Assembly (NCBI GenBank): GCA_904063045.1
Contig: CAJFCJ010000024.1
Coordinates: 863,777 to 927,776, forward strand
DNA: 64,000 nucleotides
Direction: 5' to 3'
From: Dimorphilus gyrociliatus
Taxonomy: Eukaryota; Annelida; Polychaeta; Dinophilidae
Both the position numbers and the translations under genes were made by a program. The notes under the pieces were generated by a model that worked only from the letters and a program-made list of their open reading frames with translations, ran no database searches and was not told where the DNA came from. Position 1 is the stretch's first letter. Every line of letters begins with the position of its first letter. Shown here piece by piece: positions 38,422-51,300 of this stretch.

Positions 38422-38430
38422 CGCCATCTA
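38422..38430 (-). promoter_or_regulatory. TAGATGGCG motif on the minus strand
   Basis: Plus-strand CGCCATCTA, the reverse complement of the 36075 motif, followed about 83 bases later by a T-run/A-run block. Confidence 0.25.
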
Positions 38431-39302
38431 TAGGATATATGAAAACTAAAAAAATCTATTTTTACTTGAAAAATATAATCTTCTGTAATGAAAAGAAATT
38501 GTACGAAATGCCCTTTTTTTTAAAAAAAAAAGAAAGAAACATTCTATAATTAACAAGCAAATAGCAAAAGCTGTTAAATTCTACTTTAAAACATTAAAAA
38601 ATTAAGTAAAACGTAACAATGCAAACAATTCAATTTAATTTAAAAATCATTTTAATATATATTGAATAATCTTTATTAATATTTATAAAAAGACAAGAAC
38701 AGCATTTCTATTTGAGAAGGAAGAAAGATCAGAAATATTTACTAATTGAATAGTTCAATAGTAGTTATTCTATAAAGCTATATACAATATTTAATAAGCT
38801 AATTGACAATAATATGGGTTTATCGATATTAATCAATAGGTTAAATTAAACACTGTATATAGATTATTTTTAACTTTTGGTCTTTTGAGTTTCTATAGTT
38901 TTTTAGTTTGCTAAAGGAGTATAACAATGGTTATTAATATTAGTTCCGTGAATATAAGGTGGGATAATAGTTTGACTTGCATTCACTAATTCTACTTAAA
39001 AACTTTTAAGGAAGAGAAAGAATGAACCTTTCAGAGTTTTGTCCATATTTGTTAACAGCTAAATCAAATATTTGAAAGAGAATGATATAAATAATGAAAA
39101 AGTTTTTTTAGATATTATTATCAGTCTAATCTCTTCGAAAGATTAATCTGAGGTAAATTTTCTAGAATATTAACATACCTTATTTTATCTGGTTAATACC
39201 CATTTTTCTTGCAAAAAGGAACAAGGAGAGGAAAGGAAATAAGAAGAAGAAGAAGAGAAACATTGAAATTGAAAATAATAAAAAAGCAAACAAAGATATA
39301 TC

Positions 39303-40536
39303 ATGATGAAACTATCTTCTTTGTTTATTGTTTGTTTACTTGGAATTTTGGCACCATGCTATTCGAATAATTGCCAATCCACTATTAAATTTTCTAATTG
39401 GACGCTTATAGATTATGATGGAAAATGCTTTGGATATGGTCAGCTATTTGGCGTTAAACATTATGGTTATTTTGAAGCGCAGAGATTCTGTAAGAAATAT
39501 AATGGAAAATTGGCTTCAATATCTTCTAAAGAAAAACAAACTGAATTTGGAAGAGAAATTAAATTTGCAATCAAATATGATGCCGTTTACACAGTGTTTG
39601 ACGATAGCGAAGCCTTTTTCTGGGTTGATTTAGTGAATAACACAGATACTGTTAAATGGGGAGATGGAACATACTTTAAGCAAAGCGTTTCCCCTGCTAA
39701 ATCATCATATTCTTATTCGTATTTGTCAAAATACCTAGTTGTGAATGTGGACTATGAAGGTCGCATGACATTCTACAATGAATATCATCCGTATGATGTA
39801 CGTAATGCCGTGTGTGAATTTTTTAATCGTAAGTAGGCAATTTATAGAGTATAATATAACTAAGTTTTAAATTTCATATATCTTTCTTACAGCTGGAAAT
39901 AAAACGCAAGGAAACTCTACAGGAGTTGGAGATCCTCATATGAGTCATTATATTCGAAGCGCAGATAAAAGTATTTGTTATGATTTAACGGGAAAGGCTG
40001 AGGATGAATTTATTCTACTCGACGATAAAAAGAATCATATCATTATTTCTGGTATTCTCTTGGACGATTATTACTTTCATTCAATTAAAATAAGAATGGG
40101 AAATAAGACTGTAATTGCTCATACAAATCCGTTAAAATCTACAATTTCCTGGAACAGAAATTTACAGATTTATAAATCATTAACTATCAGGAGAATAAAT
40201 CAAAATGAACTTTTAATTTCAATTGATAGGCATACATCGTTTGTTTTAACTAAAGCAAAATCTATTGGTGAAGCATATATTAATATCTGGATTCAAACTT
40301 TTGACGAAACAAACGCTGGAGGAATATTCGGGGATGTTGCCAAAAATAACTATGAATTTTTTGAATCTTCTCAAAGAGGACAAAGAGGATCTGTACAAGT
40401 TAATGGTAGAATTTTCCCAGCTGAATTCCGTCACGAACCGAAAAATTGTTGGTTTATGTCTCCGGAAAATGCTCTATTTCCTAAGAAACCAGTTAATTAC
40501 ATTGATAATTTGCAAAATACTCCATTCAATCTATAA
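39303..40536 (+). CDS. Secreted C-type lectin domain fused to an ITIH C-terminal-like domain, 389 aa
   Basis: Two coding exons, 39303-39828 and 39893-40536 (1170 nt), split by a 64-bp phase-1 intron. Residues 1-21 form a signal peptide (hydrophobic LFIVCLLGILA). Residues 24-172 are a C-type lectin fold: long-form Cys24/Cys42, then FEAQRFCKKYNGKLASI, FFWVDLVN, VKWGDGTYF and a final AVCEF at 169-173. The usual inner Cys pair is missing, and no EPN or QPD sugar-binding motif is seen. Exon 2 begins a second module: GVGDPH (186-191), SICYDLTGK, IIISGILLDD and a late NCWF (360-363). This layout matches the C-terminal region of inter-alpha-trypsin inhibitor heavy chains, including the two spaced cysteines (204, 361) and the Asp-Pro-His site. 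The VIT and VWA domains of true ITIH chains are absent. A secreted matrix or mucosal recognition role is plausible but inferred. The tandem ATG makes either of two adjacent starts possible. Confidence 0.9.
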
Positions 40537-42290
40537 ATAATTAATTAGATTTTTCCCTTTTCTAAAAAAGAAACAGGAACAATTATTATATTGAAAGAGA
40601 ACAACAAAAACTGTATTTTTCTTTTAAAATACATCATTTAATAGATACATTCGGATTTATTATGCAAATAATACAACTTATACAACAAGCAGTTTCTCCG
40701 TATCTTAATTAACTCTATACGATTTCAATAATTATCCTACTGGAATGTTTATTTATAGATATTTTTTTATGATAGTACGAAGAGAAAATCAATAAAGAAT
40801 ATAATTTTACTTCTAACTTTCTTATTGAAATTTATTTTATATAAAAAGAAAAATAACAAGTTTGCACGCAACATTTATATTACTTGTTTATGTTTATCGA
40901 AGATGATGATAATCTATTATAACTTGACTAGAATCTATTAGTAATCACAACCTATTTATAGACAATTTCATTTTGTTTTCCTTATAATTATTGTCTATTT
41001 CTTTTGCTGTTGATAAATTCTGCTCTGGTAAACGGACCCTTATTTTTTTTTATCTCATTTACTCAGACCACCCTCCTTACCCGCCTTCTTCACTTGCTCT
41101 TTATCAAGAAATTCATAATTGGACATTTCCCATTATAATACGATAGGCTTTGAGTAACTTTTTCCCCGGAATCGGAAGCTTCCACCCTCTTTATGTCGTT
41201 AATTTCAACATGCCTTTTAATAACAGCTATTAAAAAAATATTGATCTATCTGTTCGTTTTTAAATATGAATATCCCCGTTTGCCTCCCTCTCCCTACAAG
41301 AACAAGTCATTTTTAAAGAGTCTTTATTTTGACAGGATTAGATAAAATATTTGATTAGAATAATATATTCCGTTCTAACCAACCTACATTAACAAATATT
41401 GATAGAAATCGAAGAAGTACTTGAATATCCCAGGGGTTCATTCTATTTTCCTCTCTTTCTTTGGTATTATCCTTCCTCTATGCCTAAATATTTGAATATG
41501 TTTTCTAAACGTAATTAAATATTACGCAAAGCTCTTACCTACGCATATTATCATTATTATTCTTACCAAGTCCTTAGTTTATGGATAAAAACGTAAAAAG
41601 CGTTTCTATGTAAAGATATATAAACTGATTATTAAAATACAGTAAAAAGCTTTCTATTCCTTAGGTGTTCTATTCTTTTTTAATATCAATGCAGGCACAG
41701 TCCTATACATTTCCCTTTAAAAATAGCGAAAAGGATGAAGAATTTCTATCTTATTTGTAAGAACAAAAGGTTAACTTATTTTGTATAGATTTTACAAAAA
41801 TCTCTCATAAGAAAAATATATCTGGATGGAGTATGGAATATCTTGAAAATTGAGGTAGGTAGGAAAGTATATAAGATATAATATTCAACGAAAGACTTTT
41901 CTCTTTCCCTCGCTCTCTTTACAAGCATAAATAGAAAGATTTTTAGTCTATCTTCGTCTAGCCTTTGACGTGATTTTGTTAATTAAAGAAATGGATTATG
42001 TTTTAATATAACTAATAATAGAACTATAGATTAATTAATACATGAATGTTTAAAAAGTATATACTATATTATCGAGATGCGTTTTGAACACAACAGATAA
42101 AAATAAATGTACAGTATGTACAGTATATATAAATTTATATACATATTTATATAGTTTTATCTATATCTATAAGTATAAATGACACAAATAGATTAGTCTT
42201 TTTAATGGATGATAGAGAATAACAGAGAAATGAAGGGAAAGATAGAAAAGAGAAACGATTAGATGAATTTGATGTAAACAAAACACAAAG
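40537..42290. other. Intergenic region between convergent lectin and channel genes
   Basis: No gene is seen. It contains the 3' UTRs of both genes. AATAAA at 40791-40796, 255 bases after the lectin stop, is a candidate poly(A) signal. Otherwise AT-rich with T-rich tracts. Confidence 0.6.
40791..40796 (+). promoter_or_regulatory. Candidate poly(A) signal of the lectin/ITIH-C gene
   Basis: AATAAA about 255 bases after the stop codon. The hexamer is frequent in AT-rich sequence, so this is a suggestion only. Confidence 0.35.
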
Positions 42291-45200
42291 TTAAAAATAA
42301 TATAAAAATCCTGCCCAGTATAAAATATTTAAGCAGACGAAAGAGAAAGGGAATAAAATTCTAGCCATTGAATCGATTCTACTAACGCTAGATGTACCGC
42401 ATTTACTCATCGCTTTCAAATGTCTATAATTGCTGTTGCCCATTAAACAGTGAAGAAACATTACCCAACAGTTTTCTTTCACTAAACCGTCCGGTCCTCC
42501 AATATAGTCTGTACAAGTGTTTGACATTGCATGACCGTTTACATCGGTTACGTAACTCTGCCGCCTGTTTTCTGGTCGCATTAAAGGAATAAAATCTGGA
42601 CTACTGCCTTTTGTAAAATAATTAACTCCTGCATATTCAACAAGAGCGGCGAAAACGAAACAAAAACACATGACTAAAAAAATGTCTAATGCTGTTGAGT
42701 AGCTGACTTTTGGTATCCCTTCTCGTCCTGTTATACCAATAGTACATGTTGTGAGAAGAGTTGTCGTGCCAAGGGTTACTCTGGCTGGCGTCGCTTCTCG
42801 ATTTATCCAAAATGATACCCAAGAAATGATAACAATTAGGTAGCATGGTAAATAGATTTGTAGGAAGAGGAAGCCGATTTCTCTTCGAAGTTTAAAAACT
42901 ACAAAGATAATTTTTCGATTTCCTGGATGGATGGATGAATAAATAAATTAATTAAATAGAAATATATAATCCTTTTTGTTTTTTTTTTTATAAAAAAAAC
43001 TCAAATCTAAAGTAAAAAATTGGATTTTTAATTGAATATATAAAAAAAGACACAAGAGATCGTTATGAAGCTTATTTGAAAAGAAAGTTTAGTGGCTCCA
43101 CCTACCATGATTTAAACCCGATGTCATATTGCCAGTTTCTTTTTCAGTTAATTTAAATTGAGCCATTTTGATATCTTTATAATTAGCCACTGGTTTCTTA
43201 CCAGATTTATTCTCCCATTCATAAAGAACATCCTCACTACCGTATCCATCTGCCAAAGGCAAAGAAATAAAAGCGGATTATCTCTAGGTATTATCCTAAT
43301 CTATTGCTAGCTTAAACTCACAACTGCCAATCCAAAGCGGACAGTTTTGTTTATCCATGGGATACTTTTCCAGATTCATTATACACTTCGATTTGATTGT
43401 TAACCTCTGTGAATATAGTATGTCACCGCTGGCGTTAATTCTAAATAATTTATTCGAATAGGTGATGGTATGCAAATATGATCCTTGTCCATTTAGAATG
43501 TAGGTATCAGGTATCCATATTTTGTCCGTCATTTTAACACTAGGACGTAATTGAGTTATATTCCCATCTATAAAATAGATAAATGAATAGTTGGCATAGA
43601 ATAATGAAATAAACACTCTGATAGACGATAAGAAAGTAATAAAAAAGAGTCAAAGAAAAAATCCATTATCATAGGTATTGTTTGGTTTTAAACAGCCCTA
43701 TTTTAGTGTCAAATTTCCCAGAACGTGTATAAACAGAGATAATTTGTTATCAGCCTTTAGAGCTTTTTTCTTTATTTTTCCACTGTCGGAACTACGATAG
43801 ACTAGAATCTTACATTCCTTAGCAAAATTATTAGTTTAAGCTCCCTCCTTTTCTACTACTACCACCCTTCTTTTTTTTTCTTTCCTTTTTGCTCTTTCTC
43901 TCTCGCTCACGTTCTAATTTCTCCCTCAATTCCCTGCTATTTCTATATATCGACTATCAATGCATAAATTTTCTTTACATGTAAAAAATTTCCGCGAAAT
44001 TCAATTCAGAGAAAGATAATACACTCTTAATGAAGCATAAGAAATAAAAATAATCAGATAGTTTCTTATTATAATATGAATATAGAATAAATATTTTGCA
44101 ACAGCTGTAAAGGTTGATATAGTTCACTACCATCAAATTATTTTCTATTTAAATAGTATGAATTACAAAAGTGTCATAATTTATCTTTTTCCTTCTCCTC
44201 CTCACTCTTTCCCTTTTCTTTTCTTACTCATACGATTATCGAAAGATAATAACTAGAAGAAATAAATGTAAATTGCGTAAAACGTGTCTTGATGTTGTTT
44301 TCTTGGAAAAGAGAATTAGTTTTCCCTTTTTTTTTAGGTAAATGTTTCAAAATTATTGCAGCTGTTTTTTTTTACATTTGATGAACGAGATCTATAAACC
44401 TTTAGGGAAAATGTAACAAATCAAAAATCAATGTTCAGTTGTAAATAGTAAAACGCGAAAAACAAAAATCGAAAAGGTTTTTGGGGTAAAGAGATAGAGG
44501 GTTAGACAGACAGAGAGAGAGAGAGGGAGAGAGAGAGAGAGAGAGAGAGAGGGAGAAGAGGAAAGAAAAATTGTTTTATAACTACTTATCTATCGGGAAA
44601 TCTAGTCAGAATGGGTATTCGATCTTTATCAAATATTATAGAAAAAGATATAAATTGGCAAACTCTCTAAATGAATCCAATCATTCTATTGAAAATTAAT
44701 ACAGTCTATTTGTATTGTATAATAGAGTACTTAATGAAAGAGAATAATTAAGACATTTTTCAAAATGAATGAACAAGCGTTCGATTAAGATTGATCTGTC
44801 CTCTCTTACTTCCATATAGAGATACCCGAGGCAATATTATTTTGCACCTGTTGTCTTGTTTTTACAAATGATTATGGATGATAACCCTAAGGCAATTGTT
44901 TAATTAGACGATAAAACTATGTATTGCTGCCTATTTTCATTAGTTAGCCACAAATAGCGTTAATAATCGTCTTATATCAGTTAATTGGGTTAAATATTCA
45001 TTGAAGCAGTAAACTTATATCTGTAAAGATATATATAATATATAAGGATATATGTATCAAATACATATATTCAGCATGGTAAATGTATATAATACAACTA
45101 CACATATATAAATATCTTAGGGGTAAATAAGGTTTAATCGTGTTTGCTGATAAATTAAACAAACTATTATAGACAGAAAAAATAAATAAATAGGGAAAAG

Positions 45201-48200
45201 TTCAATTCTAACACAGACAATAAAATTCGTTGAAAGGATAAAAGCTTTAAATAGAAATCTTTCATAATCAGATATTATTAATTTTCAATTTTCATATATC
45301 TTTCAATGATTATCTTCTTATATGCAGTATTTTCCTTTGGGATAAATGCTATTAATAGCATACTTCATATAGTTGAAGAAATATTAGCTGAAATTAGTTT
45401 TTAACACTAATTTTCCTCTATAACAGGCTCTTCTATTTCTAATTAAAACTCGTAAATTTAATTGTTTCATACTGTTTCTTTGTTATATGAATTTAGAAAT
45501 TTAGCCCTTTTCCCAAGATCAGAACGACTGTAAAAGTTTGCGTGACTAAAAACGCTTCTACTCAAGAGTACTTTATCGTCTAGTAATCACGTTTCTTTTT
45601 CACCAATTGACGAAAAATGCTCGTTTCGACAACTTCAATTTGTAAGAATAAAAATAATAGGAAAATGTGCCCCTTTTGTAAACAATTACATTTTCTATTG
45701 AATAGAATTCAATAGAATTTATAATAAAAAGAGATAAGTTTTGATTCGATTGATTATTAAAATAATAAGTATTTTATTCTTTCGTATAGATAAATACTCT
45801 TTAGAATTGAAAGACGAGCATTCATTATATACCGATTATCTCATTTCTTCTTAGTTTTACTGCTTTTCTTCTCTCTCTTTTTTGATTAAGCATTGAGAAT
45901 TTTCATTCTATTACCTCTTTATAAAGTAGCCACCAATTTATAACCTGTGCCATTAAGGTCAAGTTGAGAGTGAAAGCGGGTAAGGGATTTAGCATCAGGT
46001 GTATGACCAGCTACACTTTATCGATAAATTCCCTACTGATGGATTGAGGTTTTAAACAACTGTGTAAATTGATGTAAAAACCCTCTTCTCTATTATTCAC
46101 TTGTCTTGAACAATAGTAAGGATAAAAATGATTAAGTCCTGTTCCCTCGGAATTTTTAATACTTGAAAAAAAAACTGTACGTTTTTATTATGAAGACTTC
46201 TTTTCATCTTCCTCTCTTCCCCCTTTTTATTATTGGTTTATAAATTTATCTAAATCCGACTTGACATACTGCAATTTTACAGTTTTAAATGCAAATCTTT
46301 TTCATCCTCTTTTCTCCTTCTATAGTCTAACAAACTTTTTTTTTTCCAGTAAATGTTTAGTTTTGTCAAAGGGAAGACTGCTTGCATAATAATATTTACT
46401 TACATCCTTTAACAACCGAGAATAATAGAATAAATGATTCTTTCCCGGTTCTTTTCTAGTATTGTCAACTGTCTTTTATTCATATCATAAAAAGATTGGG
46501 AAATGGTAAAAAACGAGTGGGAGGTGTGGGAGGTACAAAAGAGATTTGGTGAGAATTTTAAAATGGCCACCACCACCATGAAAATACTTTTTTCAGCAAT
46601 TAAACAATTCTCTAGATGGTTGAATGATGAATGAATTATTTATTTTCTGGATTTACTTTCTCACAAATTAGCATCGTTTACTATTATAAAAAGTGAAGAT
46701 TACTAGCATATCTTAAATCGACGAAATGGTTTAATAATTAAGACTTTTCCCTTGTTTCTCTTTTATTCATTGTCATCAATTTTCATGAATTATTTATTTT
46801 TATGATTTAATAACCTAGATGTGTTTAATAGTCATAATATATTCGTTGATAAATGTCAGTAATTAATATTTAATAAGAAATTAATCAGCGTTATACTTTT
46901 CTTTCATTACTAAAAGTATACTTTTTATCTATAGGATACTATATAAAAATATCTTATTAACAATATCTATACATATTTATACCGCAAATACATTATGTAC
47001 TGCAATCTCGGAGAAATGTTCTCATTTTGCTTTTTATCTCTTTTAGGTTATATTTATCTAAAGTAGCTTCGTTTAACGCTAACGAAAATATTTCGCTTAT
47101 AAGTAAGAGAAAAGAAACTCTCTTGGAAGCGGGGCTTTCCTTTATGCTTCATTAAAAAGTGTGGAAAGAATAGATTGGAAAATATATAGGAATAGAAAAT
47201 ATTTTGTAAAACTATTCGCTCACCTGTTGGAAAAGATAATCTAATATCTTTCCATGTTTGCCTGAAGTAGCAGTCCATCGAGAAAAGCTGACAGAAATGA
47301 AATATGTAAAGAGTCTATGGAGCATTTCATTAAAGAGTACGAGAAAGATATAGCACTTTCTATAGTAGATTATGAATTAATATAGGGCAAAACTGTACAA
47401 ATATACAGTGTAGTATGTTTATGCATATAAGTTAATAGAAACGCTTATTTGCATCACTACAGCTATTTTTAGTAATAAAATAGTTCAGTAACCAAATTCG
47501 ATTGTCAGACAAAAATTGAGTCTGGTGAAACTAGTAATAAAAGATAATGCTTACCATCTTTTCCTCACTTACTGGACCCATACTTCTTATAAGGATATTA
47601 ACTGTTACAGAAAGCGGTGGACCTGTTTGGGAAACGGCAAAGAAAAAAAATAAAACAACCAATAAATTTTACTTTTGGGAATTACTAAATTTCGCTTTGA
47701 TATAATTTATATGGAACCTTAAAAGAAAGTCAGTTTTACATTACTTTACGCTAAATCTCTTTACTTTATAACATATTTGGTACTGTTTTAGTAAATAAAT
47801 GGATGAAATATACGTGCTGTCTACATAGAATATTGCAATATACTCTTAATAGTTGTATTTTTATAGAGATTCTTAAGAAAATTAAAGAACCGGTAATTAT
47901 TCCACAATGTAAATTATACGTAATACAAATAAATATTTGATGTATAACAACGTTGTACTCATTTAAAAATTCTCTTCTTATTCTGCACTCTACAAAAAGA
48001 GAGATAATAGAGAAGAAATAATAGATAGTATACTAATACAAACAGTTAAATATACTATGTGATATACAAAATATTGTCTATTTAAATATGAATAAGAAGG
48101 AATTTATACTTTGTCAATTATTGTTCAATTAAACTTGGTTGATAATTTTTTTCAATAGGAAACAAATGCATTTTTATTTGTAAAACTTTCAAAAGAGGCC

Positions 48201-48322
48201 GACAGGAAAAAAGTTAATCGATAAATCGAAATCTTGAGAATATTATGATTTTTACAAGTATTTTATTTAATAAACAAAGCTTCTTCTTAATCTTTTTCCC
48301 TCCCCCTCATTTTCTCTTTTTT

Positions 48323-48353
<31 letters not shown>

Positions 48354-51300
48354 TACTCCCCTTTTCATTTTCTCTTTTTTCATTTCCTTTTCTGTCAATC
48401 TTTCCTTCTATATTTAATTTATTTTTTAAAATCTTATGAATATTAATTATTTTTATTTCATTTAATTTGCATTATAAATAAATTGAATTTTTGTTCATAA
48501 AATACTCGAAATCAACTGAGTAATAAACTTATTAGCTTAGAATAAAATATGGAAGAGTCAAATATTATCCTACGCTTTGCTGTCTAATATAAAAGAAATA
48601 ACAAAATTAGAGAAAGTAATTCAGGAGATAATCAAGATATTAATAAAAAATCCTTAGGCTTCGGAGAGGAGCACATATAATAGTAATTCTTCTTGATAAA
48701 GGAATAGGAGTTTTAGTCTAAATCTTCTACAAGAGTAGGTAATAGGCATAGGAAAAAAATCATAAGGGAATAATAGAATCCGAAGTGTATTAAAGTTTTT
48801 CATCTATCCTCCTAAGACATACGCCTTACAAAGAAAACAAAAAAAGATGCTAAAGGTAAAATAATCATAAAAAGAGAAGAAGAAAAACTCAAATAGATCG
48901 TTTGTTTATAATAAAGTCGTACCAAGTCAATAAAAAAGGGATGTAACGTCAACTAGAGCTATAAGTCAGAAATGTTTCAATAAACAAGCGAAGGCATTAG
49001 AATAATAGAAAAGGCAAGAATTGATTGAAAAGGTCAGCCGGCGTTTTCGACTGGAAGCGGGAAATTTCAATTTCCTGGCGCCGTTGGCGACTTTTCTACC
49101 CCCTTCTTCCTCTCCTTCTTTATCGGGCTCAACCTCACCCCAACACCCCAACCTCCCCTACCATTATCTTATCGATGAAACGATCGGTCATGAGTAGAGG
49201 AGTAATGGAATATTCTTTCCTAAACTAGATCCCTATCAGACGGGAACTACGGATAATCAGCATCATTTTCCTTTCAACTTAAAAACTTATCTTATCCCTT
49301 TAAGACTAGTTTAGTTTACACAATAGACGAAGAGAATTTCGTGAAACGAACATCAAATATAAAAGAATACAAATGTTTTTTAAGCATAGTTGCGTTGAGT
49401 AAAAGAAAACGTTAGAACTATATTAACGCGTATGAAATGTTCTAAGAAAACGGCCAATAACTGAATGATAGAGGGAATGAAAAATGGATAAATTTCCCTA
49501 TCTCGCCTGTTTTTTTGTATGAAACATTGTCTAATACAATTGCAAGCATAGTTACAGAAATCTTTTTGTTACTTTTCCCAATATTTTATCGTTTTGCCAT
49601 AAATATAAATATATACAATAATACAACCCATTGGTTATGCTGTGTAATGCAAATTCCTTTAAAAGAATCTAGCCTCAAAAATAGCTTTACTTGGCAACTC
49701 TACTCAGTAATAATTGTTTTCACCAAGAATCTAGATTAAGTCGATTCACAACGGGTAGTATTTTTTAAGTAAGCATCCTTTTTTTTATATTATTCACCAA
49801 ACAAGACAACTAATTCTTTTAAGCCTACACTCACTCTCTTCTATCTTTCACTATCCCACTCATCTATTCCCTTTCTTTAATTTATCCATTTTCCCTTTTA
49901 ACAATCCAAAGAAAGTCATACATTAGATAAATAAATTGACAAACTGAAAAGACCTAATTAAATGTAACAAAACCGTATAACAAGTACTTATTTTTATCTT
50001 CTATTTTTAATCTCCTTAATTAGCTTGAATATATGTATATTCAAAAAAGACAAAGAGAAATGGAAACTATTTATTCAATGTAGTTGAATGAAAGAAAATT
50101 TAAAAGCAAGTTAATTTAAAGGAAGAGAGAAGAGAAGGAAGTCAAACTAAAAAGATTTAAAAGTGTGAAGAAGGGATTAAAAGATTACTTGAATAGGACG
50201 TATTAAAAAGTAAACAGCATTATCAAGAGATGTTCTAGAAGCTATCAACTTTTTACAACGTTTTGATGGTTTCTATTCTAACTTTGTAATTTCTATAAAT
50301 AGTGTATATACAAATATATATATATATATATATTTTTCAATGTCGAATTATTTACTATACAGATTACTACGTAAATAAATAAATAGGTAAATTGTACTAT
50401 ATATATACATATACTTATAATTAAATTCGCATTGGATGCGTTCCAAAGTTACCAATAATATAGCTATACAATAAGAAATTTTGTGTCCATAGAAACATAA
50501 ATTCTTACTAAATTTAACACGACATGGTGTGATATTTTTATTAGTATATGTTCATGGGATATATGCATTAATAAATCGTATATACTCATATTTACTACAT
50601 ACACAGACGTATTTACCGAAATTCCCATTCATAAAGACATAAATATATAAAAAAAAACTGTATATAGATAACCATATTTAGAAATACGTGGATAATTATA
50701 CTTCCATCTATCTTAAATATAGTATATACTCTTATTGTGTCTCCATCTCTTACGCCTCGACTATCACGCTAACTTGAATGTTGGACGACGCTTGTCAACG
50801 TTTAATGAATATTAATTAGCAAAATTGGAAAACTGTAGCAGGATTTTCCTTCAAAAGTCAAGTGTAGTGACACTTTGTTTATCATTCTTTCTCTCTTTCT
50901 TTCTATTTCTCTAATTTTACATTGAATTAGAGAAAACGTATATTAATGTTTTATGTTTATTGTTAATATTGTTCCAATTAAATTCGCCTGTTTCCATTCT
51001 GTTATGAATACTTTGTTAAATAGAGATTTATATAATCATATATAGTATAGTATATTTTCTATTGTTGAGTCAATTAATAGAAATATTTCGCTAATTATAG
51101 GATTAATCAAGTCAATATTCTCTTTAATAAGATTTAAGATAAAAATAATATAGAAATAAAGAAACAACAACGTAGAATTATTTTCCTCATTTCCGAATAA
51201 ATCAATTACGATCAATAAACTTTTCTTTAATGAGAACTTTTGCATTAGACGTAAAGAATACTCGTAAAAATTTGATCATCTTCAAGATTCTCTTTCTATT

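Larger units (their letters stand above)
27694..39302. other. 11.6-kb stretch with no supported gene
   Basis: I read both strands and could not support an exon. The longest open frame (31650-32243, minus, 197 codons) contains translated GA repeat and broken-looking sequence, so I reject it. The stretch holds microsatellites at 27739-27769, 29137-29160, 30380-30482, 30655-30675, 33620-33655, 37428-37456 and 38391-38411. Exact TAGGCCTA words are at 27805, 31953 and 34029. TAGACGCC words are at 31390, 31403 and 32911. A 9-bp-stem hairpin is at 32827-32857, T/A blocks near 35973-35993 and 38513-38531, and TAGATGGCG words at 36075 (+) and 38422 (-). Distal regulatory DNA or a non-coding RNA could be present but cannot be shown. 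Confidence 0.55.
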
